Assembly: GCF_036567905.1 (NCBI RefSeq)
Contig: NZ_DATCTO010000069.1
Span: forward strand, 91,899-126,055
DNA length: 34,157 nucleotides
Reading direction: 5' to 3'
From: Candidatus Binatus sp.
Lineage (GTDB): Bacteria > Desulfobacterota > Binatia > Binatales > Binataceae
The notes under the pieces were generated by a model that saw nothing but the letters and a program-made list of their open reading frames with translations, was not told where the DNA came from and made no database searches. A program made the translations under genes and the position numbers. Shown one piece after another: positions 7,011 to 15,537 of the stretch (within the stretch, counting starts at the first letter, position 1; each line of letters starts with the position of its first letter).

Positions 7011-7532
7011 ATGGCTGCGAAACCGTGTACTACTCTGGTGGTGGCGGGGCTGATTGTCGCGGCGATTCTCGCGCCCAACAGCGCACGCGCGATCGAAGTC
7101 AAGAAGGATCTTTACAAGAACAGCGGTCCTGCCGGTCCGAATGCTGCCGGTCCGAGTGCTGCTGGTACCGGCAGGTCGAATCCCATTCCCCCGGCGCAAC
7201 GCCAGGCGCTGAGCGACACTGTCGCGAACGAATCCGATTCCTATCTGAGTGACGAGAGCGAGAAGAAGGCGTCGGGCAAGGCGTACGTCGATCTCGAGCA
7301 CGCAAAGTTCTTGTATCTGCCGGCGATGAAGGAGGGACACTGGACCGTGCTCGCGAAACTGCAGGCGGCCGAGTACACGCCGTCCAAAACCGGCGAGGGC
7401 AAAGGAAGGCCGACCGGCAAGCAGAAGATATTGGTGTTCAACTACCGTCTCGACGGCAGCAAGTGGACCGAAGTCGAACCTCCGAAATGGGAGGATGTCG
7501 AGACCAAGGGCACGGCGGCCGCGCATAAGTAG
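7011..7532 (+). CDS. Secreted protein of unknown function
   Basis: This 173-residue protein has a clear Sec signal peptide: basic start, hydrophobic core LVVAGLIVAAILA, and a probable cleavage after ARA at about residue 27. A short Ala-Gly-Pro-rich repeat (GPNAAGPSAAG, about 42-52) follows, then a mixed domain with many Lys, Tyr and Trp residues (about 90-163, including KILVFNYRLDGSKWTEVEPPKWEDV). A GAGG/AGGGTAGG purine tract precedes the ATG by about 7-13 bases. I do not recognise the family. Predicted location is periplasm or exterior. It lies 108 bp after tonB, so co-regulation by the riboswitch is possible, but the gap leaves room for its own promoter. Confidence 0.78.
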   Translation: MAAKPCTTLVVAGLIVAAILAPNSARAIEVKKDLYKNSGPAGPNAAGPSAAGTGRSNPIPPAQRQALSDTVANESDSYLSDESEKKASGKAYVDLEHAKFLYLPAMKEGHWTVLAKLQAAEYTPSKTGEGKGRPTGKQKILVFNYRLDGSKWTEVEPPKWEDVETKGTAAAHK

Positions 7533-7554
7533 TTTTTCCGAGATGCTATTGCGG

Positions 7555-7737
7555 TCTGCGGAAACAGGCGTCGCGGCCACGCCGGCCGCGTTGGGTTTGA
7601 TCGCGGTGACACAAAGTAAATCCGCGTCACTGAAAAGGTCCGCGTCACTGAATGCGCGAACAGGAATCGCGGCCACGTCGGCCGCGTTGGGTTTGATCGC
7701 CGTGGCGCAAAGTAAATCCGCGTCACTGAAAAAATGA
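7555..7737 (+). repeat. Two-unit tandem repeat, 96-bp period
   Basis: Two near-identical units lie head to tail between the secreted-protein gene and the yqeY-like gene. TCGCGGCCAC begins at 7571 and again at 7667. Each unit continues through GGCCGCGTTGGGTTTGATCGC and an ACAAAGTAAA/GCAAAGTAAA block and ends in TCCGCGTCACTGAA. That last block also occurs a third time between the units (around 7640). An ORF runs through the repeat in one plus frame and two minus frames, which is expected for any GC-rich repeat and is not evidence of coding. The right edge touches the ATG of the next gene. Confidence 0.8.
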
Positions 7738-8165
7738 AAAGCAAGATTCAGGACGATCTCAAGGCCGCGATGAAGAGCGGCGACAAGCTGCGCATGATGG
7801 CGTTGCGCGGCGTGTTGTCCGAGATTTCGCGTCTCGAAAAAGACGTTCGCCGCGACCCCAACGACGCCGAGATTCTGCAAATAATCAAGCGCGAGCGGGC
7901 CAAGCGCGAAGAAGCGCTGGAATTTGCGCGCAAAGCGGCCCGCCAGGATCTGATCGAGCAGAACGAGACCGAGGCAAAAATCCTCGAGTCGTATTTGCCC
8001 GCCGCGGCCTCGCCCGATGAAGTGCGCGCGGAAATTGCGGCTGCGATTGCGGCGGGCGCGTCGCAGATAGGTGCGATCATGAAGGCGCTGCGCGACAAGT
8101 TCGGCGCCGGGCTTGACGGCAAGACTGCCAGCGAACTCGCCAGGCAAGCGCTCGCGAAGAAGTAG
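7734..8165 (+). CDS. GatB/YqeY domain-containing protein
   Basis: This 143-residue, highly helical, charged protein matches the YqeY family over its whole length: KIQDDLKAAMKSGDKLRMMALRGVLSEI at the N-terminus, a lysine/glutamate-rich middle with KREEALEFARKA, ESYLPAAASPDEV, and the C-terminal GAIMKALRDKFGAGLDGKTASELARQAL. The fold resembles the C-terminal tRNA-binding domain of GatB amidotransferase, but free-standing YqeY proteins have no settled function. The start ATG lies at the end of the 96-bp tandem repeat, and no strong Shine-Dalgarno is visible in front of it. The epoxide hydrolase follows 69 bp later. Confidence 0.92.
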   Translation: MKSKIQDDLKAAMKSGDKLRMMALRGVLSEISRLEKDVRRDPNDAEILQIIKRERAKREEALEFARKAARQDLIEQNETEAKILESYLPAAASPDEVRAEIAAAIAAGASQIGAIMKALRDKFGAGLDGKTASELARQALAKK

Positions 8166-8234
8166 TTTTTTCAGTGTCAGTGTCGATCGGCTTGCCAGTT
8201 TGGGCGGGCGATTGACCTTGCCGGGGAGGTTCTC

Positions 8235-9392
8235 ATGGGCGGTGGCAAAATCGAGCCGTTGCGCGTCGAGGTGCCCGACGAAGTGCTCACCGACTTGCGC
8301 GCGCGGCTCGACAACACGCGTTTTCCCGACGAGGTTATTGATACCGCGTGGGAGTATGGAACCAATCTCGCCTATCTGAAGGAACTGGTCGAGTACTGGC
8401 GAACCAAATACGACTGGCGCGCGCATGAGCGCGAAATCAATCGCTTCGCGCATTTCAAGGCGAGCGTTGACGGACTCGGAGTTCACTTCATTCACGAAAA
8501 AGGCAGCGGCGCGAATCCCAGGCCGATTCTTTTGATTCATGGATGGCCGGGATCGATTTACGAGTTCATGGAACTAATCCCGATGCTCACCGATCCGGCG
8601 GCGCACGGCGGCGACGCAAAAGATTCGTTCACCGTGATCGCGCCGTCGCTGCCCGGCTACGGGTTTTCGGATCGTCCGCGCGCTCGCGCGATGAATATCC
8701 AGGCGATGGCGGAGCTGTTTCACCAGCTGATGACCGGGGTGCTCGGCTACCGGCGCTACGCGGTGCAGGGCGGAGACTGGGGCGCCGCGATCGCGTCGCG
8801 AATCGGCGAGGTGCACGCCGACAGCGTCTTCGGCATCCATCTCAACATGATTGCGATCGGGCCCGCCGAAGGACGCAGCGCGCCCGAGCTCACGCCCGAA
8901 GAGAAGGTGTTTCTCGGCGACATGGAAAGATTCCGCACCGCCGAGACCGGATACCAGTGGATCCAGGGCACCAAGCCGCAGACGCTCGCCTACGGGCTCA
9001 ACGATTCGCCGGCCGGACTGGCGGCGTGGATCGTCGAGAAATTCCGCACCTGGAGTGATTGTCATGGCGACGTCGAGCAGAGCTTTACCCGCGACCAGCT
9101 GCTGACCAACGTGATGATCTACTGGGTCACGCAGACGATTAATTCATCGACCCGGCTGTACTACGAGGCGCGCCATCATCCGTGGCGGCTCCAGCCCGGG
9201 ACGCGAATCGAGGCGCCCACCGCAGTCGCGATGTTCCCGGCGGAGCTGGTGCGTCCGCCGCGGCATTGGGCCGAGCGCGCGTACAACGTGCGGCGATGGA
9301 CCGCGATGCCGAAGGGCGGGCATTTCGCCGCGATGGAGGAGCCGCAACTGCTGGCCGCCGACATTCGCGAATTTTACCGAGAGTTGAGCTGA
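8235..9392 (+). CDS. Epoxide hydrolase (EHN/microsomal-type alpha/beta hydrolase)
   Basis: This 385-residue protein starts with an epoxide hydrolase N-terminal (EHN) domain at about residues 6-112, with PDEVLTDLRARLDNTRFPDE and YWRTKYDWRAHE, as in microsomal and juvenile-hormone epoxide hydrolases. The alpha/beta core has the oxyanion motif HGWPGS (102-107), SLPGYGFS (138-145), the nucleophile motif GGDWG with Asp181, and the catalytic His363 in MPKGGHFAAMEEP. It should open epoxides to vicinal diols through an aspartyl ester intermediate, in the cytoplasm. GGGGAGG lies 6-7 bases before the ATG. The substrate is not predictable. Along with the GST and monooxygenase it adds to an oxygenated-hydrocarbon metabolism theme in this segment. 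Confidence 0.93.
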   Translation: MGGGKIEPLRVEVPDEVLTDLRARLDNTRFPDEVIDTAWEYGTNLAYLKELVEYWRTKYDWRAHEREINRFAHFKASVDGLGVHFIHEKGSGANPRPILLIHGWPGSIYEFMELIPMLTDPAAHGGDAKDSFTVIAPSLPGYGFSDRPRARAMNIQAMAELFHQLMTGVLGYRRYAVQGGDWGAAIASRIGEVHADSVFGIHLNMIAIGPAEGRSAPELTPEEKVFLGDMERFRTAETGYQWIQGTKPQTLAYGLNDSPAGLAAWIVEKFRTWSDCHGDVEQSFTRDQLLTNVMIYWVTQTINSSTRLYYEARHHPWRLQPGTRIEAPTAVAMFPAELVRPPRHWAERAYNVRRWTAMPKGGHFAAMEEPQLLAADIREFYRELS

Positions 9393-9415
9393 GCGCGCGG
9401 GCTTGCGGGGCGCGC

Positions 9416-11410
9416 TCAGGCGGAGGCGGCTTCGTCGAACTTGACCAGGTCCGCGTATAGCTTTTCGATCTCGCGGCCCAATCGTTCGTAGCGTGCGATC
9501 AGATCGTCGGCGTCTTTTCGCGCGAGATAGAAGTTGGGGTCGTTCATCTCGCTGGAGAGCGCCGCGCGTTCGGTTTCCCGCTGCTCGATTCCGGCTTCGA
9601 TCTGAGTCCGCTGGCGCGCGATACGTTCGCGCCTGCGAAGCGCGTCGCGATCGTCATTTGCCGGATGCCCGGCCTTCACCGGCTGGGCGGCCTTCGGCGG
9701 CTGCGCTTTTCTTGGACGCGACGTATTTCCGTTGTTGCCGCGCGTATCGCGCAATTGCACCGGCCCGGACCGCATCGGCTGCGACGAGGGCGGCAGCGCT
9801 GCGCCGGACTGCGCCTTCTTCTCGAGGTATTCATCGTAGTTGCCGAGGTAGCGAATCGCATGGCCCTGGCCGACTTCGAGCACCTCGGTCACCAGCTCAT
9901 TGAGAATGAAACGATCATGGCTGACTATAATAACGGTACCCGGAAATCGCCTGAGCGCGTCGAGCAGCGTGTCCTTGGCGATGATGTCGAGGTTGTTGGT
10001 CGGCTCGTCGAGCAACAGGCAATTGCTCGGCCGCGCCAACACCTTCGCCAGCGCCAGGCGCGCGCGCTCGCCGCCCGAGAGCACTTGCACGCGCTTGTAC
10101 ACGTCGTCGCCCGAGAACAGCATCGCGCCGAGAATCGAACGAATCTCCGCCATCGTGCGGCCTTGCGCGCTGTCGCTCAGTTCTTCGAGCACGGTCTTTT
10201 CATATGAGAGCGACTCGGCGAGATTCTGCGCGAAGTATCCAGCCTGCACGCTGGCGCCGACGATTCGCTCGCCGCCGGTGATGGCTTCGACGCCCGCCAG
10301 CAGCTTCATCATCGTGGATTTTCCCGATCCGTTGGGACCGACCAGCGCGATTCGCGCGCCGCGCTCGATTGTCAGGTCGACGCCATCGTAAACCGTCAGT
10401 GCGCCGTAGCGTTTGACCGCGCCCTTGAGTTCGAAAACCCGCCGCGTGCTCCGGTCGCATTTCGGAAACGAAATCGCCGGCGGCTTCTGCGCTCCTTCCG
10501 GCGGTTCGAGGCGTTCGAGCTTGTCGAGTTGCTTGATGCGGCTTTGCACCAGGCGCGCCTTGCTCGCCTGGTAGCGGAACCGGCTGATGAAACTCTCCAT
10601 GTGCCCGATTTCGAGGCGCTGTTTCTCGTACGCCGCCATCTCGGCGGCGAAGCGTTCCTCGCGCGCAACGAGATACCGCGAGTAGCCGCCGAGGTATTCG
10701 GTGAGCCGCCCGCGCGACACTTCGACGGTGCGCGTGGTGACGCGGTCCAGAAAGTAGCGATCGTGCGAGACCAGGATGATCCCGCCCTGGTAGGCGCACA
10801 GATAATCCTCGAGCCAGTTGCGCGCCTCGATATCCAGGTGATTGGTGGGCTCGTCGAGCATCATGAACTCGGGCGCGTCGAGCAGGAGCTTCGCCAGCGC
10901 AATCCGCATCCGGATTCCGCCCGAAAATTCGGCGACGTCGCGGCCGAGGTCTTCATCGGTGAAGCCCAGCCCGAACAGCACCGACGTGGCGCGGCTTTCG
11001 GCGCTGTAAAAGTCGTGCCGTTCGAGCTCGGTCAGCACCTCGCCCAATTCCTCGAGCGCGGCGTCGTGCGCCGGCCCGCGATGCTCGTGGACGAGAATCT
11101 GCTCGACTTCCTTGCGTCGCAGGTCGAGCGCCTGCATCCGGTCCAGCGCCGCCAGCGTCTCGCGCAGCACGGATCTTCCGCCCATCTCCGGAGCGTCCTG
11201 CGCCAGGTATCCGACCCGGGTGCGCTGCGGACGGGTGATTCGGCCCGAATCCAGCGGGATCACTTCGGCGATCATCTTGAGCAGGGTCGATTTGCCCGCG
11301 CCGTTGAGTCCGACCAGGCCCACCCGCCCGTCGTCGGCCATCGACCAGCTCACCCGGTCGAGGATCTTGCGGCCCCCGTAAGACTTGGAAAGGTTGTCGA
11401 GACTAAGCAT
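9416..11410 (-). CDS. ABC-F family ATPase
   Basis: This 664-residue protein has two tandem ABC cassettes and no membrane segment, the ABC-F layout. Cassette 1 has Walker A GLNGAGKST (34-42), signature FSGG (about 160) and Walker B MMLDEPTNHLD (about 180-190). Cassette 2 has Walker A GPNGSGKST (about 357), signature LSGGERARLALAK (about 443) and LLLDEPTNNLD. The inter-cassette linker is basic and helical, followed by a proline- and lysine-rich stretch and a C-terminal coiled coil (about 590-655), as in Uup-type members. ABC-F proteins act on the ribosome (translation rescue, ribosomal states or antibiotic protection); which role applies here is not decidable. It is transcribed divergently from the large multidomain gene at 11523. 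Confidence 0.93.
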   Translation of the reverse strand: MLSLDNLSKSYGGRKILDRVSWSMADDGRVGLVGLNGAGKSTLLKMIAEVIPLDSGRITRPQRTRVGYLAQDAPEMGGRSVLRETLAALDRMQALDLRRKEVEQILVHEHRGPAHDAALEELGEVLTELERHDFYSAESRATSVLFGLGFTDEDLGRDVAEFSGGIRMRIALAKLLLDAPEFMMLDEPTNHLDIEARNWLEDYLCAYQGGIILVSHDRYFLDRVTTRTVEVSRGRLTEYLGGYSRYLVAREERFAAEMAAYEKQRLEIGHMESFISRFRYQASKARLVQSRIKQLDKLERLEPPEGAQKPPAISFPKCDRSTRRVFELKGAVKRYGALTVYDGVDLTIERGARIALVGPNGSGKSTMMKLLAGVEAITGGERIVGASVQAGYFAQNLAESLSYEKTVLEELSDSAQGRTMAEIRSILGAMLFSGDDVYKRVQVLSGGERARLALAKVLARPSNCLLLDEPTNNLDIIAKDTLLDALRRFPGTVIIVSHDRFILNELVTEVLEVGQGHAIRYLGNYDEYLEKKAQSGAALPPSSQPMRSGPVQLRDTRGNNGNTSRPRKAQPPKAAQPVKAGHPANDDRDALRRRERIARQRTQIEAGIEQRETERAALSSEMNDPNFYLARKDADDLIARYERLGREIEKLYADLVKFDEAASA

Positions 11411-11522
11411 GGTGAAAAGGTCATCTTATCAGCGGCATTTGTGTGCCGAAAGTGATTATTGCCCGCCACGACCTTTGAGGGGCTTCCTACGCAGCCGACA
11501 TTGTGTTAGGCAATGTTACACT

Positions 11523-14500
11523 ATGGCAAAATTCGCCCCCGAATATCCGCTGCCCAGGAGCGCAGACGAGTTCGAAAGACTCTGTCTCAAACTCCTGAGG
11601 CGTCATTGGCAGCTTCCTCAGCTCGAGCGCTTCCGCGACCCCAAACGCGCCGAGAAGGGAATCAACCTCATCGAGATCAGCGGACGCCCGCAACTCGCCG
11701 CCGTCAAGTGCGAGCTCCGCACTTCGCAAAACGACCTGACGCTCGCCGAGATCAAGGACGCTGTTGACCGGGCCGCGAGCCTGAAGCTCCCAATCGGGCG
11801 CTTCGTGATCGCGACTACGGCCGCCAAGCCCGAGGGCTTGCAGCGTTCGTTGTTTGAACTCAACCGTGCGAACCGCAAAGACGGCATCCTGGCGATCGAG
11901 GTCCTGACTTGGGACGACATCGAGGAACTGCTCGACGAATATCCTCAGATCCTCACCGATTTCGGGACCGTCGCCAAGCGCCAGGCTCTGACCCGGGCCG
12001 ATGCGGTGGTTCATCTCGAGGCTCGATGCGAGCCCGCGGCGGCGGGACCTTCCGATGCGCTGGGAGAGGAGATCTCCGCCGCCGCGACGCTTCTCGAGAG
12101 CCGCCAATATCAGTTGGCCCGGCTCGCGCTGCTCAGACTGCGCGAGCAGAAGTGGAGCCAGCTGTCGAACATCCACAAGTTCCGCGTGCTCTCGTATCTT
12201 GGCGCCGCGTGGCTGAAGGAAGGTGAGCCGCGCAAATCGGCGATGCTTTTCATCGCGGCGAAATCGTTGCAGCCCGACGAGGAGAATGCCTGCACCAACG
12301 AGGCGCTCGCCCACGAACTGCTCGGTGAGCACGAACGTGCATTCGCTCTGGCCGACAAGCTGCGCATGCAGTTTCCCTCCAGCGGCCGCGCGGTTGCGCT
12401 GTGGCTGAACAATGCGCCCAAGTCGCTCGATGCCCGGGCGCTTGAAGAAAACGTCGCACCCGAACTCGCATCCGATCCGGAAGTCGCGGTCGTAATGGCG
12501 CGCCGCGCGCTGCTGGACGCGCACTTCGATCGCGCCGAGCGTTATGCGCGCCTCGCCAGCACCGCGTTGCCGAATAATTCGATCCCGTGGCTGGTCCTGG
12601 GACAGGCGATTCTACTCAATGAACTGGAAGCCGGCGGGGCCGGCTCGACCGAGGCGTCAGCGCAAAACGACGGCAGCCGCGTGCGCGAAGCCGAAAGCTG
12701 CTTCACTCAGGCGCTCGCGCTGGCGCAGGCCGAACATCTGGCGTCCAGCGAAGTGCAGGCGTTGATGGGACGCGCGCAGGCACGAATCGCGCTGCGCGAC
12801 ACCGACGGCGCCGGCAAGGATATCGAACAGGCGCACGGCTTGCAGCGCGAGGATGCCAACGGCCTGTGCGAGTACGGAATTGTTTTGCGATCGCGCGGCA
12901 GCCTGACCGAGGCGGTCGAGGTGCTGCGCCGCGCCGCCTCCGTGGGCGGTCGCGACGACATCGATTACCATCTGGCGGTCACGCTCCGCGAGCGCGACGA
13001 ACCCGGCGATTTGCAGGAGGCCACCGAGCTGCTGATGCGCTCGATCTCGCGGCCGGAGGCGATTCCCGCCGGCGATCTTCCCTTCGCCGTCGATTCCGCG
13101 GTCGAAGCGCTTGCCATGCTCGAGCGTTATCACGACGCCGACGCGCTGTTGGCGTCGATTTCCGAGGAGCGCCTGCCCAAGGTCACGATGCAGACCTTGC
13201 GCGCCAATCTTCGTTTGGCCCAGGGCAAGTTCGATCAGGCCTCCAGGTTTGCCGACGAGGCTCTGTCCGAGATCGGGCCCGACACCGCCGCCGACAGCCG
13301 GCGCAAGCTGGCCGCGTTGCTCCATGATTTGGGGCGCTATCGCGACGCGCTGCCGCTGTGGCAGACGCTCGCGCCCGCCGGCAGCACCGGCATCGACACG
13401 CGTCGGCTGCTGGATTGCGCAAGCCGGCTCGGCCGCGAAGACATCGTGAGCGAGATCTCGCGCCAGTTGCATCCCGAACAAGCTATCGACGCCGGCGCAA
13501 GCGCCAATCAACTCGACAAGCTCGAACGCAACGATCCCGAAGCGGCCTTGGCCGGACTCGAGGATCTGCTGCGCGAACATCCCGACGACCGGCTGCTCCG
13601 ACTGCGGCGCTCGATCGTTGCGGCTCGTCTGGGCAAGACCGATCTGGTCGTTACCGACCCCAATGCGATGCCCTCGGCGCGGGAAATTCCCCCTGCGCTC
13701 GGCCGCGCGGCCGTGCAATTCATGCGCGACGGTGGCCGCGCCAACGAGGCTCTTGCCTACGCTTACGAATTGCTGCGCCACCAGGGTGACAGCGTCGATT
13801 CGCATCGCGCATACATGGCCGCGCTCGGGCCGGTTGGCCCGATGCCGCACATACCCGACTTCGATACCGCCGGGCCCGGCGCCGCGCTCAGTTTTGTCGA
13901 GGAGAATTCCAACACCGAACGCTGGATCCTGCTCGAGGATGCCAACGACGCTGACGAGGCGCTCGATGAGTACGGCCCGCAACATCCGATGACGCGCGCC
14001 GTCAAGGGCAAGCGGGCCGGCGAGAAATTTCAGCTGCCCGAAGGCCGCTTCAGCCGCCGCCAAGCGACGGTCAAGCAGATGCTCAGCAAGTACGCCTACC
14101 GGTACATGGATTGTCTCGTCAACTGGCAGGCGCGGTTTCCCGGCCAGGCCGAAATCGAAGTCAGCTACGTGCGCGCCGACGCGATTCCGTGGAGCGAAAT
14201 GAATGACAGCTTCGACTCGATGTTCGAAGCAAGCAATGGCAACGGGACTGGGAAGGGCAATGCCGCCGTCAACGGCAAGCGCGAGGACGTTATCAAACGG
14301 GCCGAACTCACCTACGCCAGCAAGCCGGTTCCGATCCACGCGGTCGCGGAGCGGATCAACCTCAACGATCTGCAAACCATGTTCACCCTGGCGCAGCGCC
14401 CCGGGGCGCCGCTGAAGTGCTGCACCGGCTCGCCCGAGGAACTCGCGGCCGCTCTGGGAGCCTTCGAGCGCGCCAATGCGGTGGTGCTCGATCTTACCGC

Positions 14501-15380
14501 GATCGCCACCCTGTGCATGCTCGGACGGCTCAGCCTGCTGCCGAGCTGGCCGCGCCAGTTCGTCATCTCGCAGGCCACCCTGGCCGAACTTCGGCGGCTC
14601 GCGTTCGAGGATACCCTGCTGCGCCTGCCGCCCGGATTTTCCGCGTCGCTCACCAGCAACGGCAACGACGGCAAGCGCGCCGACGTTCAGTTGAAGGGGC
14701 TCGCGGATGCGTTGCAGTCGGTCTGCCGCGTGCGCGAGGGTGCGGTGCTTGCTTCGATCGATCATGAACGCCGTGAGCGCCTGATCAATTTCTTCGGCCG
14801 CCATGGCGCCGAGAGCATCGTGATCGCCTCGATGCCCGGGCACGTGCTGTGGACCGACGACATGATCCTTGCCGATCTCGCCAAGACCGAGTTCGGGGTG
14901 CGCCGCGTCTGGACGGAGGCTGCGTTGCAGGCGCGTGCGCAGGCGGGCAATCTCGATCCGGTCGAGCTGGCTACGGCCAGCACCAAGCTGGCGGGATGGG
15001 GCTACTCGTTCGCCGCCCCGGGTATCGAGACGCTGATGCGCGCGGGTTCGGTCGCGGTATGGAATCCCGATCAGTTCCCGCTCAAGCAGGCGCTCGATCA
15101 GTTTGCGGACAATTCGATGAACATGTCGGATGCGGTGCGGCTGGCGGCCGAGTTGATCGTCAGGATGTACAACGACCAATACCTGCGCGGCCAGCGCCGG
15201 ACCGTGACCTCGCGCCTGCTCGACCGGCTTGCGGCACGCCCCGGTGGCCGCGAGGCGGTCGAGGCGTTGCCGCGTTCGTTGCCGATTCGCTTCGGGCTCG
15301 ACCTGATTCGAGCTCGCGAACTGAGCGACGTCGTGCGGGGATGGACTGCCGCCCAGGGCGAGACGCAACTGAGCGCTTGA
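11523..15380 (+). CDS. Large TPR / GreAB-C-like / PIN-domain protein, predicted conflict effector
   Basis: This 1285-residue cytoplasmic protein has no TM helix. Residues ~14-150 resemble an Mrr-like restriction-endonuclease fold: a helix with EFERLCLKLL, then KGINLIEIS and LAAVKCE (Lys62), where the usual Asp and Glu/Gln are Asn48 and Ala60, so the site looks degenerate. Residues ~175-800 are TPR-like helical repeats. Residues ~820-885 (HPMTRAVKGKRAGEKFQLP) resemble the GreA/GreB C-terminal domain. Residues ~984-1135 form a PIN-like nuclease with acidic residues Asp990 (VVLDLTA), Glu1022 (LAELRRL) and Asp1112/Asp1113 (LWTDDMI). I recall a TPR-GreAB-C-PIN architecture described in predicted conflict systems, not verified here. 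The frame is open to 11385, but the ATG at 11523 begins the domain-like sequence; no strong Shine-Dalgarno is present. A toxin-like RNase acting with transcription machinery is inference. Confidence 0.85.
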   Translation: MAKFAPEYPLPRSADEFERLCLKLLRRHWQLPQLERFRDPKRAEKGINLIEISGRPQLAAVKCELRTSQNDLTLAEIKDAVDRAASLKLPIGRFVIATTAAKPEGLQRSLFELNRANRKDGILAIEVLTWDDIEELLDEYPQILTDFGTVAKRQALTRADAVVHLEARCEPAAAGPSDALGEEISAAATLLESRQYQLARLALLRLREQKWSQLSNIHKFRVLSYLGAAWLKEGEPRKSAMLFIAAKSLQPDEENACTNEALAHELLGEHERAFALADKLRMQFPSSGRAVALWLNNAPKSLDARALEENVAPELASDPEVAVVMARRALLDAHFDRAERYARLASTALPNNSIPWLVLGQAILLNELEAGGAGSTEASAQNDGSRVREAESCFTQALALAQAEHLASSEVQALMGRAQARIALRDTDGAGKDIEQAHGLQREDANGLCEYGIVLRSRGSLTEAVEVLRRAASVGGRDDIDYHLAVTLRERDEPGDLQEATELLMRSISRPEAIPAGDLPFAVDSAVEALAMLERYHDADALLASISEERLPKVTMQTLRANLRLAQGKFDQASRFADEALSEIGPDTAADSRRKLAALLHDLGRYRDALPLWQTLAPAGSTGIDTRRLLDCASRLGREDIVSEISRQLHPEQAIDAGASANQLDKLERNDPEAALAGLEDLLREHPDDRLLRLRRSIVAARLGKTDLVVTDPNAMPSAREIPPALGRAAVQFMRDGGRANEALAYAYELLRHQGDSVDSHRAYMAALGPVGPMPHIPDFDTAGPGAALSFVEENSNTERWILLEDANDADEALDEYGPQHPMTRAVKGKRAGEKFQLPEGRFSRRQATVKQMLSKYAYRYMDCLVNWQARFPGQAEIEVSYVRADAIPWSEMNDSFDSMFEASNGNGTGKGNAAVNGKREDVIKRAELTYASKPVPIHAVAERINLNDLQTMFTLAQRPGAPLKCCTGSPEELAAALGAFERANAVVLDLTAIATLCMLGRLSLLPSWPRQFVISQATLAELRRLAFEDTLLRLPPGFSASLTSNGNDGKRADVQLKGLADALQSVCRVREGAVLASIDHERRERLINFFGRHGAESIVIASMPGHVLWTDDMILADLAKTEFGVRRVWTEAALQARAQAGNLDPVELATASTKLAGWGYSFAAPGIETLMRAGSVAVWNPDQFPLKQALDQFADNSMNMSDAVRLAAELIVRMYNDQYLRGQRRTVTSRLLDRLAARPGGREAVEALPRSLPIRFGLDLIRARELSDVVRGWTAAQGETQLSA

Positions 15381-15416
15381 TGGTTGTTCAACGCCGGCGG
15401 TTGGGGTCGGATGAAG

Positions 15417-15455
15417 ATAGCTGGGCAATGGGTCAGTGACCCACTGCCCAGCTAT
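15417..15455. terminator. 39-bp near-perfect palindrome, probable terminator
   Basis: Arms of 19 bases (15417-15435 and 15437-15455, beginning ATAGCTGGGCA and ending TGCCCAGCTAT) pair with a single A-C mismatch around a central G. It lies 37 bp after the stop of the large PIN-domain gene and before the small gene at 15538. There is no T-tract on the plus strand, so it is not a canonical intrinsic terminator. It may still end transcription, stabilise the mRNA 3' end or be a protein-binding palindrome. Confidence 0.65.
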
Positions 15456-15537
15456 AGATCTTGGCGCGTCGTGTTAGCCTTCGCGATCAACTAGAATCCC
15501 GCCCGGGCTAATCAGCGGAGCACAGGAGGAACGCACG

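Noticed and set aside
6477..8540. 687-codon open frame on the minus strand spanning tonB, the secreted protein, the 96-bp repeat and yqeY
   Set aside because: It is the antisense of well supported plus-strand genes in a GC-rich genome, and its repeated SDADLL segments come from the tandem repeat. No domain is recognisable.
12657..15428. 923-codon minus-strand frame opposite the large TPR/PIN gene
   Set aside because: Low-information His/Arg/Gly-rich shadow of the plus-strand gene, whose domains are recognisable; no family similarity on the minus strand.
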